Source: Zhengella mangrovi
Lineage (GTDB): Bacteria > Pseudomonadota > Alphaproteobacteria > Rhizobiales > Rhizobiaceae
Assembly: GCF_002727065.1 (NCBI RefSeq)
Contig: NZ_PDVP01000012.1
Coordinates: 62,001-126,000 of the forward strand
Length of the DNA: 64,000 bases
Direction of reading: 5' to 3'
In this document: in pieces, positions 1 to 9,787 of the stretch
Layout of the letters: each line of letters begins with the position of its first letter
Position numbering within the stretch: the stretch's first letter is position 1
Notes under the pieces: model-generated
The model's database searches: none
What the model saw: the letters and a program-made list of their open reading frames with translations, nothing else
Told to the model about the DNA's origin: nothing
Program-made: the position numbers and the translations under genes

Positions 1-713
1 CCGAGGGCTTCTACGCCGATCGCTGCCTCTACCAGGGCCCCGGCGAGATCATGCCGACACCTGATCTTGCCATGTCGTTCCGCAAGATCACCCGCCACGC
101 CTCGCTGCGCATCGCGCGGGCCGCCTTCGAGGAAGCACGCCGCCGCAAGGCGGAAGGCACCGCGCCGGGACGCGTCACGGCCGTGCACAAGGCCAACGTC
201 TTGCGCGTCAGCGACGGCCTGTTCCTGGAATGCACCCGCCAGGTGGCCGCCGAGAACCCGGATATCGACTACAACGAGCGCATCGTCGATGCCATGTGCG
301 CGCATCTCGTCAGCCGGCCGGACCAGTATGACGTCATCTGTACCACCAACATGTTCGGAGACATCCTCTCCGACCTGGCATCAGAACTGTCCGGAAGCCT
401 CGGTCTGGCCGCCTCCATCAACGCCGGCGACACCTATGCAATGGCACAGGCACAGCACGGGTCGGCCCCGGACATCGCCGGGCGCGACGTGGCCAACCCG
501 TCCTCGCTGATCGGCTCGGCTGCCATGCTGCTCAACTGGATTGCCACGCGGCGCGGCAATCCGGCGCTCGCCCGGGCCGCCAGCGCCATCGATGCCGCGC
601 TCGAAACCGTCCTGTCCGATCCGGGCCAGCGCACGCCCGACCTTGGCGGCAGCAACGGCACCGCCGCCTTTGCCCGCGCCGTCGCTGCACAGGTCAGGGG
701 AGGGGCGTCATGA
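1..713 (+). CDS. Isocitrate/isopropylmalate dehydrogenase family protein (5' truncated by window)
   Basis: The reading frame is open from base 3, so the gene begins upstream of the window; about 236 codons are visible of a family length near 350. The first visible residues (EGFYADR) match the ENTEG(L/F)Y segment of the family. The metal and substrate region reads NMFGDILSDLASELSGSLGL and is followed by HGSAPDIAGRDVANP, the HGSAPDIAG signature. The family oxidises 2R,3S-type hydroxyacids (isopropylmalate, isocitrate, tartrate) with NAD, often with decarboxylation. The residues just before HGSAP are QAQ rather than the usual EPV, which argues against a housekeeping leuB. The stop overlaps the ATG of the TRAP small permease (ATGA), so the enzyme probably acts on the imported acid. 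The exact substrate is unknown. Confidence 0.85.
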   Translation, partial: EGFYADRCLYQGPGEIMPTPDLAMSFRKITRHASLRIARAAFEEARRRKAEGTAPGRVTAVHKANVLRVSDGLFLECTRQVAAENPDIDYNERIVDAMCAHLVSRPDQYDVICTTNMFGDILSDLASELSGSLGLAASINAGDTYAMAQAQHGSAPDIAGRDVANPSSLIGSAAMLLNWIATRRGNPALARAASAIDAALETVLSDPGQRTPDLGGSNGTAAFARAVAAQVRGGAS

Positions 714-1258
714 GCCTCGGCGATACCGTCGCTCGCAGGACCGACATCGTTCTCTGGTGGATCGAGCAGGTGTTCATCGCGGTCTTTGCCTTCGCCGCGC
801 TCGCCCTCGGCACGATGCAGGTCGTCCTGCGCTATGTCTTCAACACGGGCTTCGAGTGGAACGAGGCCGTCTTCATCCTGTGCACCGTGACGGGAATGCT
901 TTTGGCCGGAAGCCGCGCGGTGCGCGAGAACGTCCACGTGCGGGTCGATGTCCTCCACATGGTGGCCCCGAGGGCCGTGGCGAAATGGCTGGACGTCCTG
1001 GCCTATCTCTCCGCCCTGGCCCTCTGCGCCTTCTATGTCTGGTGCGGCTATCTCTTCGTGGGTTTCGCGAAGATGATGGACACGGCATCCCCGGATACCG
1101 GCATCAAGGACTGGATCGTCTATTCGATCATGCCGCTGGCCCTGCTGATGTTCTGCATCCGCTACCTGCTGAAGATCCGGGAGGCGCTCGCCGGCTCCGG
1201 CGACCATGCCCCTGACGGCAACGACGGTGCGGCCACCGGTGCGGAGGGCTGGCAATGA
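710..1258 (+). CDS. TRAP transporter small permease (DctQ family)
   Basis: This 182-residue membrane protein has four hydrophobic segments (about residues 15-40, 48-68, 90-112 and 130-152), the expected layout of the Q subunit of a tripartite ATP-independent periplasmic transporter. The charged segment GSRAVRENVHVRVDVL between helices 2 and 3 is typical of DctQ proteins. It would form the inner-membrane translocator with the M subunit encoded immediately downstream, where the start ATG overlaps this gene's stop (ATGA). The C-terminal tail (after residue 165) is rich in Gly, Ala and Asp and probably cytoplasmic and disordered. Gene order dehydrogenase-Q-M-P places all four genes in one operon. 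Confidence 0.9.
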   Translation: MSLGDTVARRTDIVLWWIEQVFIAVFAFAALALGTMQVVLRYVFNTGFEWNEAVFILCTVTGMLLAGSRAVRENVHVRVDVLHMVAPRAVAKWLDVLAYLSALALCAFYVWCGYLFVGFAKMMDTASPDTGIKDWIVYSIMPLALLMFCIRYLLKIREALAGSGDHAPDGNDGAATGAEGWQ

Positions 1259-2577
1259 CGGTCGCGCTGCTGATTGCCCTCTTCTTCCTTCTGATCGCCA
1301 TTGGCGCACCGGTCGCCGTGGCGCTGGGCGGCGCGGTTGTCGTCACCTCGATGATCCTGGATCCGGTCCCGCTGGCTGTGATCGGCCAGAAGATCTTTTC
1401 CAATCTCGACCACTACGCGCTGATGGCCGTGCCGTTCTTTTTCTTCGCCTCCGCGCTGATGGAGACGGGCGGCCTGGTGCGTCGCCTCATCAACCTGGCC
1501 AATGCCCTGGTCGGGCACTGGACCGGCGGCCTCGGCGTCACGACGGTGCTGAGTTGCGTCTTCTTCGCTGCCATTTCCGGGTCCAGTCCGGCCACGGTCG
1601 CCGGCATCGGACGGATCATGTACCCGGCGCTGGTCCGCGACGGCTATTCGTCGCGCTATGCGCTGGGCGCGCTGGTGACGGCCGGGTCCATCGGCATCCT
1701 GATCCCGCCCTCGATTCCGCTGATCATCTATGGCTTCGTGACCGAGACCTCGGTGACCCGGCTCTTCCTGGCCGGCGTGCTTCCGGGACTGGTCTACGCC
1801 GGCGGCATGATGCTCATGGCCTGGTATCTCGCCAGTCGCGAAGGCGTTCCGCGCCAGGTCCGCAAGTCGTGGGCCGAGCGGCGCGCACCGGTCGTGTCGG
1901 CCCTTCCGGCCCTGGCGCTGCCGGTGATGATCCTGATCGGGATCTACGGCATCCCGTCCTTCTCGCTGTTCGGGTTCGAACACGACGGCGGTGCGATCTT
2001 CACGCCCACCGAAGCAGCCGTGATGGCAACGCTCCTGGCGCTCCTGATCGGCATGTTCGTCTATCGCGAGCTCTCGGTCGGTGGCGCGGTGCGCACCGTT
2101 GTCAGCACGGCGCCTTCGGTCGGAATGATCTTCTTCATCACCACCAACGCGCTGCTCTTCGCCTTCTTCATCACCAAGCTCGGCATCCCGGCGGCCGTGA
2201 CCGATTTCATCACCTCGCTCGGCATGAGCCAGTGGCAATTCCTGCTGCTGGTCAACCTGATCTTCCTGGTGATCGGCTTCTTCCTGGAAGGCGTGCCGAC
2301 GATCCTGATGTTCGTTCCGGTGCTGTTCCCGGCTGCCGTGGCCATGGGTGTGAACCCGATCCACTTCGGCATCATCGTCATCGTCAACATCGAGCTCGGC
2401 CTGGTCACGCCGCCCGTCGGGCTGAACCTGTTCGTCGCCTCGGGCGTGTCGCGCGAACCGGTGCTGGAAGTGTTTCGCGGTGCCTTGCCGTGGATGATCG
2501 TGACGATCGCCGTGCTGATGATCGTGACATTCGTGCCCGAGCTTTCGCTTTTCCTGCCGCGTCTGATGTTCGGCTGA
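1255..2577 (+). CDS. TRAP transporter large permease (DctM family)
   Basis: The 440-residue, highly hydrophobic protein has about 12 predicted membrane segments and is the normal length for DctM, the ion-coupled transport subunit of TRAP systems. Family-typical elements include SGSSPATVAGIGRIMYPAL around residues 105-124 and the GSIGILIPPSIPLIIYGFVT segment that follows. Near the C-terminus, ELGLVTPPVGLNLFVASGVS matches the conserved TPPVGLNLFV stretch of the family. It starts at an ATG overlapping the dctQ stop by four bases. Together with the small permease and the periplasmic protein it would import an organic acid using a sodium or proton gradient. Confidence 0.93.
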   Translation: MTVALLIALFFLLIAIGAPVAVALGGAVVVTSMILDPVPLAVIGQKIFSNLDHYALMAVPFFFFASALMETGGLVRRLINLANALVGHWTGGLGVTTVLSCVFFAAISGSSPATVAGIGRIMYPALVRDGYSSRYALGALVTAGSIGILIPPSIPLIIYGFVTETSVTRLFLAGVLPGLVYAGGMMLMAWYLASREGVPRQVRKSWAERRAPVVSALPALALPVMILIGIYGIPSFSLFGFEHDGGAIFTPTEAAVMATLLALLIGMFVYRELSVGGAVRTVVSTAPSVGMIFFITTNALLFAFFITKLGIPAAVTDFITSLGMSQWQFLLLVNLIFLVIGFFLEGVPTILMFVPVLFPAAVAMGVNPIHFGIIVIVNIELGLVTPPVGLNLFVASGVSREPVLEVFRGALPWMIVTIAVLMIVTFVPELSLFLPRLMFG

Positions 2578-2622
2578 CGCGGTCGACCTGATTTGCCGAA
2601 CGTTTCTGGAGGAGACTTGGAT

Positions 2623-3621
2623 ATGAAGAAACTGCTGATGACCACCGCGCTTGTCGCCCTGGCCATGACCGGCCTCGCCGGCAAGGCATCCGCCCTGGAT
2701 GTCATCATGTCGAACGACAACAACGCCCTCGGCGTGAAGGGTCAGACCTTCGATCTGCTGGCCAAGGAAATCAAGAACCGCCTTCCCGATGCGAATGTCA
2801 CGGTGCACCATTCCGGCGCGTTGTTCGACCAGAAGACCCAGATCCAGGGCCTGCAGCTCGGGTCAGCCCACCTGATCGCCCCGACCTCGGGCATCTACGC
2901 GCCGATCGCGCCGGGCGTGAGCGCGCTCACCTTGCCCTTCCTTTTGTCCTCGCCCGAGCAGATCTCCGAGGCAATGAAGGACGAGACGGTCCGCGAGGCC
3001 TTCGCCCCGGCGATGGAATCCAAGAACATCGTTCCCGTCGCCATCTGGGTCAACGGTCCGCGTGAACTGAGCTATCGCGGCTCCAAGGCGATCCTCAATC
3101 CGCAGGACCTGGCCGGCGTGAAGATCCGCGTCCAGAACGTGCCCTCCGACATCGCCGCGATGAAGGCGGTCGGCGCCAACGTGATCTCCATGTCCTGGAG
3201 CGAGGTTCCGACCGCGCTGCAGCAGGGCGTCATCGACGCGGTCGAGCCGACCCCGAATGCCCTGAAGGGCGCCGGCCTCATCGAGATCATCGACCAGATG
3301 ACCAAGTTCGGCTACCAGTACTCGTTCTACATCGTCGGCGCCAACAAGCAGTGGTGGGACGGGATGAGCGACGACGAGCGCAAGGCCGTTCAGGATGCGC
3401 TCGACGTGGCGACCGCCTGGAACTTCGAGAATGCGGCGGCCGAGAACAAGGCGGGCTACGAGGCCGTGGTTGCCGCCGGAAAGACCGTGAACGAGCTCAA
3501 CGACGAGCAGCGCGCCGCATGGGCGGTGGCGATGAAGCCGGTCTGGAAGGAATTCGGCGCCGATCTGGTCGGCGAAAAGGTCATGGCACGCCTGCGCGAG
3601 ATCGGCGGCGTTTCCGAATAA
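2623..3621 (+). CDS. TRAP transporter substrate-binding protein (DctP family)
   Basis: The protein has 332 residues with a cleavable signal peptide; MKKLLMTTALVALAMTGLAG leads to a likely cleavage after ASA (about residue 24). I chose the ATG at 2623 over a TTG ten codons upstream because a strong Shine-Dalgarno (GGAGGA, 2608-2613) sits nine bases before it and the signal peptide begins there. The conserved arginine region GVKIRVQNVPSDIAAMKAVGA (about 160-180) is where DctP proteins bind the substrate carboxylate. SWSEVPTALQQGVIDAVEP follows, the usual TRAP motif. The ligand is likely an organic acid or aldonate, from the neighbouring dehydrogenases and lactonase-like hydrolase. Confidence 0.92.
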   Translation: MKKLLMTTALVALAMTGLAGKASALDVIMSNDNNALGVKGQTFDLLAKEIKNRLPDANVTVHHSGALFDQKTQIQGLQLGSAHLIAPTSGIYAPIAPGVSALTLPFLLSSPEQISEAMKDETVREAFAPAMESKNIVPVAIWVNGPRELSYRGSKAILNPQDLAGVKIRVQNVPSDIAAMKAVGANVISMSWSEVPTALQQGVIDAVEPTPNALKGAGLIEIIDQMTKFGYQYSFYIVGANKQWWDGMSDDERKAVQDALDVATAWNFENAAAENKAGYEAVVAAGKTVNELNDEQRAAWAVAMKPVWKEFGADLVGEKVMARLREIGGVSE

Positions 3622-3633
3622 GCCAGAACAGGG

Positions 3634-3661
3634 GGCGCCGGCTTTCTCCAAGGCCGGCGCC
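3634..3661. terminator. Hairpin between convergent genes
   Basis: A perfect 9-bp GC stem (GGCGCCGGC at 3634-3642 with GCCGGCGCC at 3653-3661) lies 12 bases after the dctP stop and just before the stop of the minus-strand amidohydrolase. It lacks a clear T-run on either side, so it may act as a weak bidirectional terminator or as an mRNA 3'-end stabiliser. Confidence 0.5.
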
Positions 3662-3668
3662 ACGCCCT

Positions 3669-4541
3669 TCAGGACGAAGGGAAGTCGTAAAGGCGGGCCG
3701 GGTTGTCCACCAGGATACGGCGCCACTCAGCAGGATCATCGAACCATTGACGTATCGTGTCCAACATGTCGGCCGGGTCGATGTCGCGATAGGGAAGTTC
3801 TGCCGGATCGGCCTCTGCGACCCCGGCATGGTGCGGCGAATGCGGCCAGTCGGATCCCCAGACGATGCGATCCGGGTTGGCATGGTAAAGGTCGCGGGCG
3901 AGGTCGCGAATGGCCACTTTCGCGTTCGGGTCGGAAAGCCTGTAGGTGCCCGAGACCTTGACCCATCCGCGCCCGCTCTCAAGCAGCGAACGGATGATGG
4001 CTTCCGCGTGGGCGCCCCGCTCGACCGGCGACAGCAGGCCGAAGTGATCGAACACGACGGGCACGGGCAGGCCGGTCAGGTCCGCTTCAAGCGCGGAGAT
4101 GACCGCGGGCGTGGTGAAGAGCTGGATGTGCCAGCCGTTGCGTTCGCATTGCCGCACCGTGGTCGCCAGCCGCTCGCGCGCCAGCGCAGGGTCGTTCAGA
4201 CCGGTCGTGTTGAGGTTGACCCGGATCCCGCGCACCCCCTGCGCATGCATGGCGTCGAGGTCGCGGCCCGCCATGTCGGCCGGCGGAACGGCAACGCCGC
4301 GGGCGCAGTCGCCGAGTGTCTTGAGCCCGTCCAGCATGCAGGTGTTGTCCGTGCCGTAGACGCTGAACTGGACCAGCACGATCCGGTCGCTGCCGACCCT
4401 GTCCATCATCGCGCGCATCGTCTCCGGCGTCGCCGGTTTCGGTGTGAAGGCACGCGGCGTGACCATCGGGTAACGGTCGCGCGGACCGGCCACATGGGTG
4501 TGGCAATCGGTGGTGCCCGGAGGCGGAAACGGCAGATCCAT
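3669..4541 (-). CDS. Amidohydrolase-superfamily lactonase (LigI/COG3618 type)
   Basis: This 290-residue TIM-barrel hydrolase starts with TDCHTHVAGPRDRYP, the metal HxH motif in the form seen in 2-pyrone-4,6-dicarboxylate lactonase (LigI) and related sugar-lactone hydrolases. Further conserved sites are VVFDHFG (central His) and IVWGSDWPH (catalytic Asp near the C-terminus). Family members open lactones of aromatic-ring or sugar-acid pathways in the cytoplasm. It is convergent with the TRAP operon and divergent from the Ldh_2-type dehydrogenase, so a shared acid-lactone pathway is likely. Which lactone is used cannot be read from sequence, and the absence of other lignin or protocatechuate genes makes a sugar lactone at least as likely as 2-pyrone-4,6-dicarboxylate. 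Confidence 0.82.
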   Translation of the reverse strand: MDLPFPPPGTTDCHTHVAGPRDRYPMVTPRAFTPKPATPETMRAMMDRVGSDRIVLVQFSVYGTDNTCMLDGLKTLGDCARGVAVPPADMAGRDLDAMHAQGVRGIRVNLNTTGLNDPALARERLATTVRQCERNGWHIQLFTTPAVISALEADLTGLPVPVVFDHFGLLSPVERGAHAEAIIRSLLESGRGWVKVSGTYRLSDPNAKVAIRDLARDLYHANPDRIVWGSDWPHSPHHAGVAEADPAELPYRDIDPADMLDTIRQWFDDPAEWRRILVDNPARLYDFPSS

Positions 4542-4612
4542 TGGTTCAATTTCCCGGTTTCAAAACTGGGGTCAGCATAGCAAAAAGCACCTGGAGGCGC
4601 ATCAGGAAATTC

Positions 4613-5653
4613 ATGCAAGCCATTGAAAAAACGATTATAAACAAGCCCGATCTGCAAGATCTGGCGACCGCAGCCCTGTGCGCGTTCGGGGTCGAACGGC
4701 AGCATGCGGACGAGGCCGCCAACATCCTCGTCCTTGCCGACATGATGGGGTTGCACACCCACGGCACGGCCCGCGTCGTCTCCTATGGCGAACGCATGCG
4801 CATCGGCGGCATCGACCCCCGCGCGAACATTGCCGTCGTGGATATCGCGCCCGCCATGGCCATCGTCGAGGGGAACAACGGCCTCGGTCCGGCCATCGGC
4901 GCGGTGGCGCTGAGAGCGGCGATGGAGAAGGCGGCGCAGACCGGCATGGCAGCCGTGTTCTGCCGCGGCTCGAACCACTTCGGCCCGATCGCCCCTTACG
5001 CCTGGATGGCGGCACAGGAGGGCTTCGCCTCGATGATTGCCTCCAACGCGACGACGACCATCGCGCCGAGCGGTGGCCGGGAGGCGCGCCTTGGCAACAA
5101 TCCGCTCGGTTTCGGCTTTCCCAACCCCGTAGGCAAACCGGTCATCCTCGACATGGCCATGTCGGTCGTCGCCCGCGCCAAGATCCGCGATGCCGCCAAG
5201 GCGGGACAGGCGATCCCGGACACATGGGCGACGGACGCGGACGGGCGGCCAACCACCGATCCGAACGTCGCCCTGAAGGGATTCCTGTCGCCTGTCGGCG
5301 GCTACAAGGGCTATGGCCTGTCGCTTTGCGTGGACCTGATGACCGGGCTTCTCTCCGGCGCGTCCTACCTCACCCGGGTCAGGTCGTGGAGCAATGAGCC
5401 GGAAGCGCCGCAGGACCTGGGCCACACCTTCATCCTGATCGATACCAGGAGACTGATGCCGGTGGGTTCCCTCGCCGGGCGGATGAATGATTTTGCCGCG
5501 ATCATCCACGAGACCCCGCCGGTGGACGAGGCCGTCCCGGTCATGCTGCCGGGAGAACGGGAAATGCGCAATCTCGCCGCCGCCGAGGCAAGCGGGGTCG
5601 CCTTGCCGTCAGACCTTTTGGAAGACCTGAGCCGGCTGGCCGGACACGCTTGA
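4613..5653 (+). CDS. Malate/L-lactate dehydrogenase family (Ldh_2) oxidoreductase
   Basis: This 346-residue member of the Ldh_2 (malate/L-sulfolactate/ureidoglycolate/2,3-diketogulonate reductase) family uses a fold distinct from classical Rossmann lactate dehydrogenases. Diagnostic segments are LGLHTHGTARV-like MMGLHTHGTARVVSY, the catalytic-His region FCRGSNHFGPIAPYA, the nucleotide loop RLGNNPLGFGFPN and PVGGYKGYGLSL. I take the ATG at 4613, preceded by AGGA at 4604-4607; the upstream in-frame GTG at 4541 would overlap the divergent gene and adds no family sequence. It probably reduces or oxidises a 2-oxo/2-hydroxy acid in the same pathway as the lactonase and TRAP system. Substrate unknown. 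Confidence 0.88.
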   Translation: MQAIEKTIINKPDLQDLATAALCAFGVERQHADEAANILVLADMMGLHTHGTARVVSYGERMRIGGIDPRANIAVVDIAPAMAIVEGNNGLGPAIGAVALRAAMEKAAQTGMAAVFCRGSNHFGPIAPYAWMAAQEGFASMIASNATTTIAPSGGREARLGNNPLGFGFPNPVGKPVILDMAMSVVARAKIRDAAKAGQAIPDTWATDADGRPTTDPNVALKGFLSPVGGYKGYGLSLCVDLMTGLLSGASYLTRVRSWSNEPEAPQDLGHTFILIDTRRLMPVGSLAGRMNDFAAIIHETPPVDEAVPVMLPGEREMRNLAAAEASGVALPSDLLEDLSRLAGHA

Positions 5654-5730
5654 GGCCGGGGCAGGGCGGCCCGGTCCGACGGGAACCGCCCTGACGCCAA
5701 ATGGCTGGCATTCTTGCGGCTTGAAAAGCA

Positions 5731-5757
5731 AAAGGCAGGGCCATGGCCCTGCCTTTT
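5731..5757. terminator. Bidirectional rho-independent terminator
   Basis: A perfect inverted repeat, AAAGGCAGGGCC at 5731-5742 and GGCCCTGCCTTT at 5745-5756, is flanked by T-rich sequence on the plus side and A-rich sequence on the other. It lies between the convergent ends of the Ldh_2-type gene and nrdJ and can end both transcripts. A second hairpin (CAGGGCGG 5662-5669 with CCGCCCTG 5686-5693) precedes it. Confidence 0.88.
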
Positions 5758-5805
5758 TTCAGCCGTCCGGCCCGGAAGTCCGGGCCGGGCTGGTTTCGTC
5801 AGTCC

Positions 5806-8800
5806 TCAGCTGCAGCCGCTCGTCGAGCCGCAGGTGTCGCACTTCTCGCAGGTGCCGTTGCGCACCATGGTGAAGTTCTGGCACTCGGGGCAGGAATTGC
5901 CGGTATAGCCCTGCATGATCGCCTTGGCGCGGCGGTCGCTTTCCACCTTCCTGGCTTCCGCCTTGGCTGTCTCGGCATCGGCCTGGGCGTCGTCGGAGAA
6001 AAGTTCCTCCATCTCCACCTCGTCCTCGAACTCCTTCGCGCGCTCCTCGTAGTCTCGCTTGAAGGCGGTCGATTCCTCGCGCAGTTCCAGCACGTTGGAC
6101 TTCGGCGCGACCGCCACGGCGGCCGAGGCGGCAACCGCGCGCACCGGCGCAGCGCCCGAGCCCTTGGGGGCAGGCGATCCGACCGATCCCTTGGGCGTGT
6201 CCGTCCCGGTGACGACCTTGAGCGTGGCGCCCCGGGTCAGCCCCTTGGAAACCGGCTGCAGCTTGCCCTCGGTGATGCCCTTGCCGAGCGCCGTGTTGGT
6301 GAAGTCCGACGTGTCGACATGGGCAAGGTCGTGCCGGCCGAGGTAGGAAACCGCCAGTTCGCGGAACGTGTAGTCGAGGATCGACGTGGCGTTCTTGATG
6401 GCATCGTTGCCGATGACCATGCCGGCCGGTTCGAACTTGGTGAAGGTAAACGCCTCGACATATTCCTCAAGCGGCACGCCGTACTGCAGGCCGAGCGAGA
6501 TGGCGATGGCGAAATTGTTCATCATCGCGCGGAAGGCCGCGCCTTCCTTGTGCATGTCGATGAAGATCTCCCCGAGCCGGCCGTCGTCGAACTCGCCGGT
6601 GCGCAGGTAGACCTTGTGACCGCCGACCACCGCCTTCTGGGTATAGCCCTTGCGCCGGTTCGGCAGCTTCTCGCGTTCGCGCGACACCTTCTCGACGATA
6701 CGCTCGACGATCTTCTCGGTCACCGTGGCGGCGGCTGCCGCCTTCGGCGCTTCCACGATCGCCTCCAGCGCGTCCTCGTCCTCCTCGTCCTCGATCAGCG
6801 AGGCATTGAGCGGCTGCGACAGCTTGGAGCCGTCACGATAGAGCGCGTTGGCCTTCAGCGCCTTCTTCCAGGAGCGAAGGTAAGCCGACTTGCAATCGTC
6901 CACCGTCGCGTCGTTCGGCATGTTGATGGTCTTGGAGATCGCACCGGAGATGAACGGCTGCGCGGCCGCCATCATGTCGATATGGCTCTCGACCGACAGG
7001 TAGCGCTTGCCGATCTTGCCGCACGGATTGGCGCAATCGAAGACCGGCAGGTGCTCGTCCTTCAGGAAGGGCGCGCCTTCCAGCGTCATGGCACCGCAGA
7101 CGTGGATGTTGGCCGCCTCGATTTCCTTCCGGGTGAAGCCCAGCGCCGGCAGCATCTCGAAGGAGAAGTCGTCGAGCTGCTCGTTGGTCAGGCCGAGCGT
7201 GTGCAGGCAGAAATCCTCGCCCAGCGTCCACTTGTTGAAGGCGAACTTGATGTCGAAGGCGCTCTTCAGCGCGGTGTTCAGTGCCGCGATCTTGTCGTCG
7301 GTGAACCCCTTGGCCTTCAGCGTCGAGGGGTTGATGCCCGGCGCCTGGTTCAGGTTGCCGTGGCCCACGGCATAGGCCTCGATCTCCGCGATCTGGTTTT
7401 CCGCGTAGCCGAGCGTGCGCAGGGCCGCCGGAACGGCGCGGTTGATGATCTTGAAGTAGCCACCGCCGGCGAGCTTCTTGAACTTCACCAGGGCGAAGTC
7501 CGGCTCGATGCCCGTCGTGTCGCAGTCCATCACCAGGCCGATCGTGCCGGTCGGGGCGACGACGGTGGCCTGCGCGTTGCGGTAGCCGTTCTTCTCGCCA
7601 AGGTCCAGCGCCAGGTCCCAGGCACGGGTGGCATGTTCGATCAGCGCTTCATCCGGGCAGCTTGCATGGTCGAGCGGAACCGGCGCCACCGCCAGGTCCT
7701 CGTAGCCGTCGCCGAGGCCATGCGCGGCCCGGCGATGGTTGCGGATGACGCGAAGCATGTGCTTGGCATTCGGCTTGTAGGCGGGGAAGGCGCCCAGTTC
7801 GCCGGCCATCTCCGCCGAGGTGGCATAGGCGACACCGGTCATGATCGCGGTCAGCGCGCCGCAGATGGCGCGGCCTTCCGGGCTGTCATAGGGAATGCCC
7901 GAGGTCATCAGCAGGCCGCCGATGTTGGCGAAGCCGAGGCCGAGCGTGCGGTACTCGTAGGACAGCTTGGCGATCTGCTTCGACGGGAACTGCGCCATCA
8001 TGACGGAGACTTCCAGCACGATCGTCCACAGGCGCACTGCGTGCTCGTAGTCGGCGATGCGCACACGGCCGGTTTCCACGTCCTTGAACTGCAGCAGGTT
8101 CAGCGAGGCCAGGTTGCACGCCGTGTCGTCCAGGAACATGTATTCCGAGCACGGATTGGAGGCGCGGATCGGGCCGGCCGCCTTGCAGGTGTGCCAGTCG
8201 TTCATGGTCGTGTTGAAGTGCAGGCCCGGATCGGCCGACGCCCAGGCCGCATGGCCGATGCGCTCCCACAGGTCGCGCGCCTTCAGCGTCTTGGCGACCT
8301 TGCCGTCGATGCGATTGATGAGGTTCCAGTCGCCATCGTCCTCGACCGCGCGCAGGAAGTCGTCCTTCAGCGAGACCGAGTTGTTGGAGTTCTGGCCGGA
8401 AACCGTCAGGTAGGCCTCCGAATCCCAGTCGGTGTCATAGGTCTTGAACTCGATCGACGTGTAGCCCTGCCGGGCGAACTGGATCACCCGCTTGACGTAG
8501 TTCTCCGGAACCTGGTCACGCTTGGCTTCGCGGATCGCGCGCTTCAGCGCGGTGTTGATCTTCGGATCGTAGCAGTCGTCGTCATGGCCCTCGCAGTTCA
8601 CGCAGGCCTTCATGATGGCGGTCAGGTGCTTCTTGACGATCTTGGAACCGGTGACGAGCGCGGCGACCTTCTGTTCCTCGTTCACCTTCCAGTCGATATA
8701 GGCCTCGATGTCCGGGTGATCGATGTCGACGACCACCATCTTGGCGGCGCGCCGCGTGGTGCCGCCCGACTTGATCGCGCCGGCGGCGCGGTCGCCGATC

Positions 8801-9576
8801 TTCAGGAAGCTCATCAGGCCGGAGGACTTGCCGCCGCCCGACAGCCGTTCGCCTTCGCCACGCAGGTGCGAGAAGTTGGAACCGGTGCCCGAACCGTACT
8901 TGAACAGCCGCGCCTCGCGCACCCACAGGTCCATGATCCCGCCGTCATTGACCAGGTCGTCGCCGACGGACTGGATGAAGCAGGCATGCGGCTGGGGATG
9001 TTCGTAGGCGGAATCCGACTGCTTCAGCTTGCCGGTGAAGGGATCGACGTAGAAATGGCCCTGGCCGGGTCCGTCGATGCCATAGGCCCAGTGCAGGCCG
9101 GTGTTGAACCACTGCGGCGAATTTGGCGCGACCATCTGCGCGGCCAGCATGTAGGACAGCTCGTCCATGAAGGCGGCCGCGTCGTCTTCCGAATTGAAGT
9201 AGCCGCCCTTCCAGCCCCAGTAGGTCCAGGTCCCGGACAGGCGCGTGAAGACCTGGCGCGCATCGGTTTCCGACCCGTAGCGCTCGTCTTCCGGCAGCTC
9301 TGCCAGGGCATCCTTGTCGGCGACCGACCGCCACAGGAAGGAGGGGACGTCGTTTTCCTCGACCTTTATCAGGCGCGCCGGCACGCCGGCCTTGCGGAAA
9401 TATTTCTGCGCCAGGATATCGGCAGCCACCTGCGAGAACTGGGCCGGCACGTCGATGTTGTCCAGCCGGAAGACGACCGAGCCGTCCGGGTTGCGAATCT
9501 CGCTTGTCGCCTTGCGGAATTCCAGCCCGCCAAAGGCTCCGCTTTCCTTAGTGGTGAACCGCCGTTCAATGCGCAT
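5806..9576 (-). CDS. nrdJ: Vitamin B12-dependent (class II) ribonucleotide reductase
   Basis: The 1256-residue protein has the usual length for alphaproteobacterial NrdJ. It reduces ribonucleotides to deoxyribonucleotides using adenosylcobalamin as radical source, so it works with or without oxygen. Visible sites are Cys199 in [10 protein letters not shown] (redox pair) and N474-P-C-S-E478 (active-site Asn, thiyl Cys and Glu). A C-terminal tail carries two CxxC-type pairs (CPEC and CEKCDTC), typical of the thiol-relay or zinc end of NrdJ. I chose the ATG at 9576 because family homology starts at [17 protein letters not shown]; a GTG-initiated extension to 9672 has no family counterpart. A long leader with two NrdR boxes lies upstream. 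No companion nrdAB or nrdR is in the window. Confidence 0.96.
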   Translation of the reverse strand: MRIERRFTTKESGAFGGLEFRKATSEIRNPDGSVVFRLDNIDVPAQFSQVAADILAQKYFRKAGVPARLIKVEENDVPSFLWRSVADKDALAELPEDERYGSETDARQVFTRLSGTWTYWGWKGGYFNSEDDAAAFMDELSYMLAAQMVAPNSPQWFNTGLHWAYGIDGPGQGHFYVDPFTGKLKQSDSAYEHPQPHACFIQSVGDDLVNDGGIMDLWVREARLFKYGSGTGSNFSHLRGEGERLSGGGKSSGLMSFLKIGDRAAGAIKSGGTTRRAAKMVVVDIDHPDIEAYIDWKVNEEQKVAALVTGSKIVKKHLTAIMKACVNCEGHDDDCYDPKINTALKRAIREAKRDQVPENYVKRVIQFARQGYTSIEFKTYDTDWDSEAYLTVSGQNSNNSVSLKDDFLRAVEDDGDWNLINRIDGKVAKTLKARDLWERIGHAAWASADPGLHFNTTMNDWHTCKAAGPIRASNPCSEYMFLDDTACNLASLNLLQFKDVETGRVRIADYEHAVRLWTIVLEVSVMMAQFPSKQIAKLSYEYRTLGLGFANIGGLLMTSGIPYDSPEGRAICGALTAIMTGVAYATSAEMAGELGAFPAYKPNAKHMLRVIRNHRRAAHGLGDGYEDLAVAPVPLDHASCPDEALIEHATRAWDLALDLGEKNGYRNAQATVVAPTGTIGLVMDCDTTGIEPDFALVKFKKLAGGGYFKIINRAVPAALRTLGYAENQIAEIEAYAVGHGNLNQAPGINPSTLKAKGFTDDKIAALNTALKSAFDIKFAFNKWTLGEDFCLHTLGLTNEQLDDFSFEMLPALGFTRKEIEAANIHVCGAMTLEGAPFLKDEHLPVFDCANPCGKIGKRYLSVESHIDMMAAAQPFISGAISKTINMPNDATVDDCKSAYLRSWKKALKANALYRDGSKLSQPLNASLIEDEEDEDALEAIVEAPKAAAAATVTEKIVERIVEKVSREREKLPNRRKGYTQKAVVGGHKVYLRTGEFDDGRLGEIFIDMHKEGAAFRAMMNNFAIAISLGLQYGVPLEEYVEAFTFTKFEPAGMVIGNDAIKNATSILDYTFRELAVSYLGRHDLAHVDTSDFTNTALGKGITEGKLQPVSKGLTRGATLKVVTGTDTPKGSVGSPAPKGSGAAPVRAVAASAAVAVAPKSNVLELREESTAFKRDYEERAKEFEDEVEMEELFSDDAQADAETAKAEARKVESDRRAKAIMQGYTGNSCPECQNFTMVRNGTCEKCDTCGSTSGCS

Positions 9577-9787
9577 CTTTCCAGGTCCCCTTCGTTGTCC
9601 GGTCCTCGTCCCGGACGCTAGATGTTGTGGCCCGTCCTGGCCTGTCTGGCCCATGTCCGCCGGGACATGCACCCGTTGTCGTCAAATGGCGCGGAAAGCC
9701 GGACAAGATCCGGTGTTCCGGCTGCCCAAGCGGCCCAATCGCCCGCTTCCCCGTCCAGTTTTTTGTGATTCCCTAAATCAGGGATGG

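Noticed and set aside
1162-2811. A 549-codon minus-strand open frame antisense to the TRAP large permease
   Set aside because: Same antisense artefact; extreme His, Asp, Arg and Gln content.
5806-9576. Intein within nrdJ
   Set aside because: Ribonucleotide reductases often carry inteins, but the length is normal for alphaproteobacterial NrdJ and no splicing-domain sequence interrupts the conserved motifs.
5743-9621. A 1292-codon plus-strand open frame antisense to nrdJ
   Set aside because: Its translation is low-complexity (Arg, Gly, Val, His) with no domain, and nrdJ on the other strand has all expected motifs; long antisense frames are a GC-composition effect.
9577-9787. Cobalamin riboswitch in the nrdJ leader
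   Set aside because: The leader is long enough in part, but I could not find the conserved B12-box or its pairing; a covariance-model scan would be decisive.
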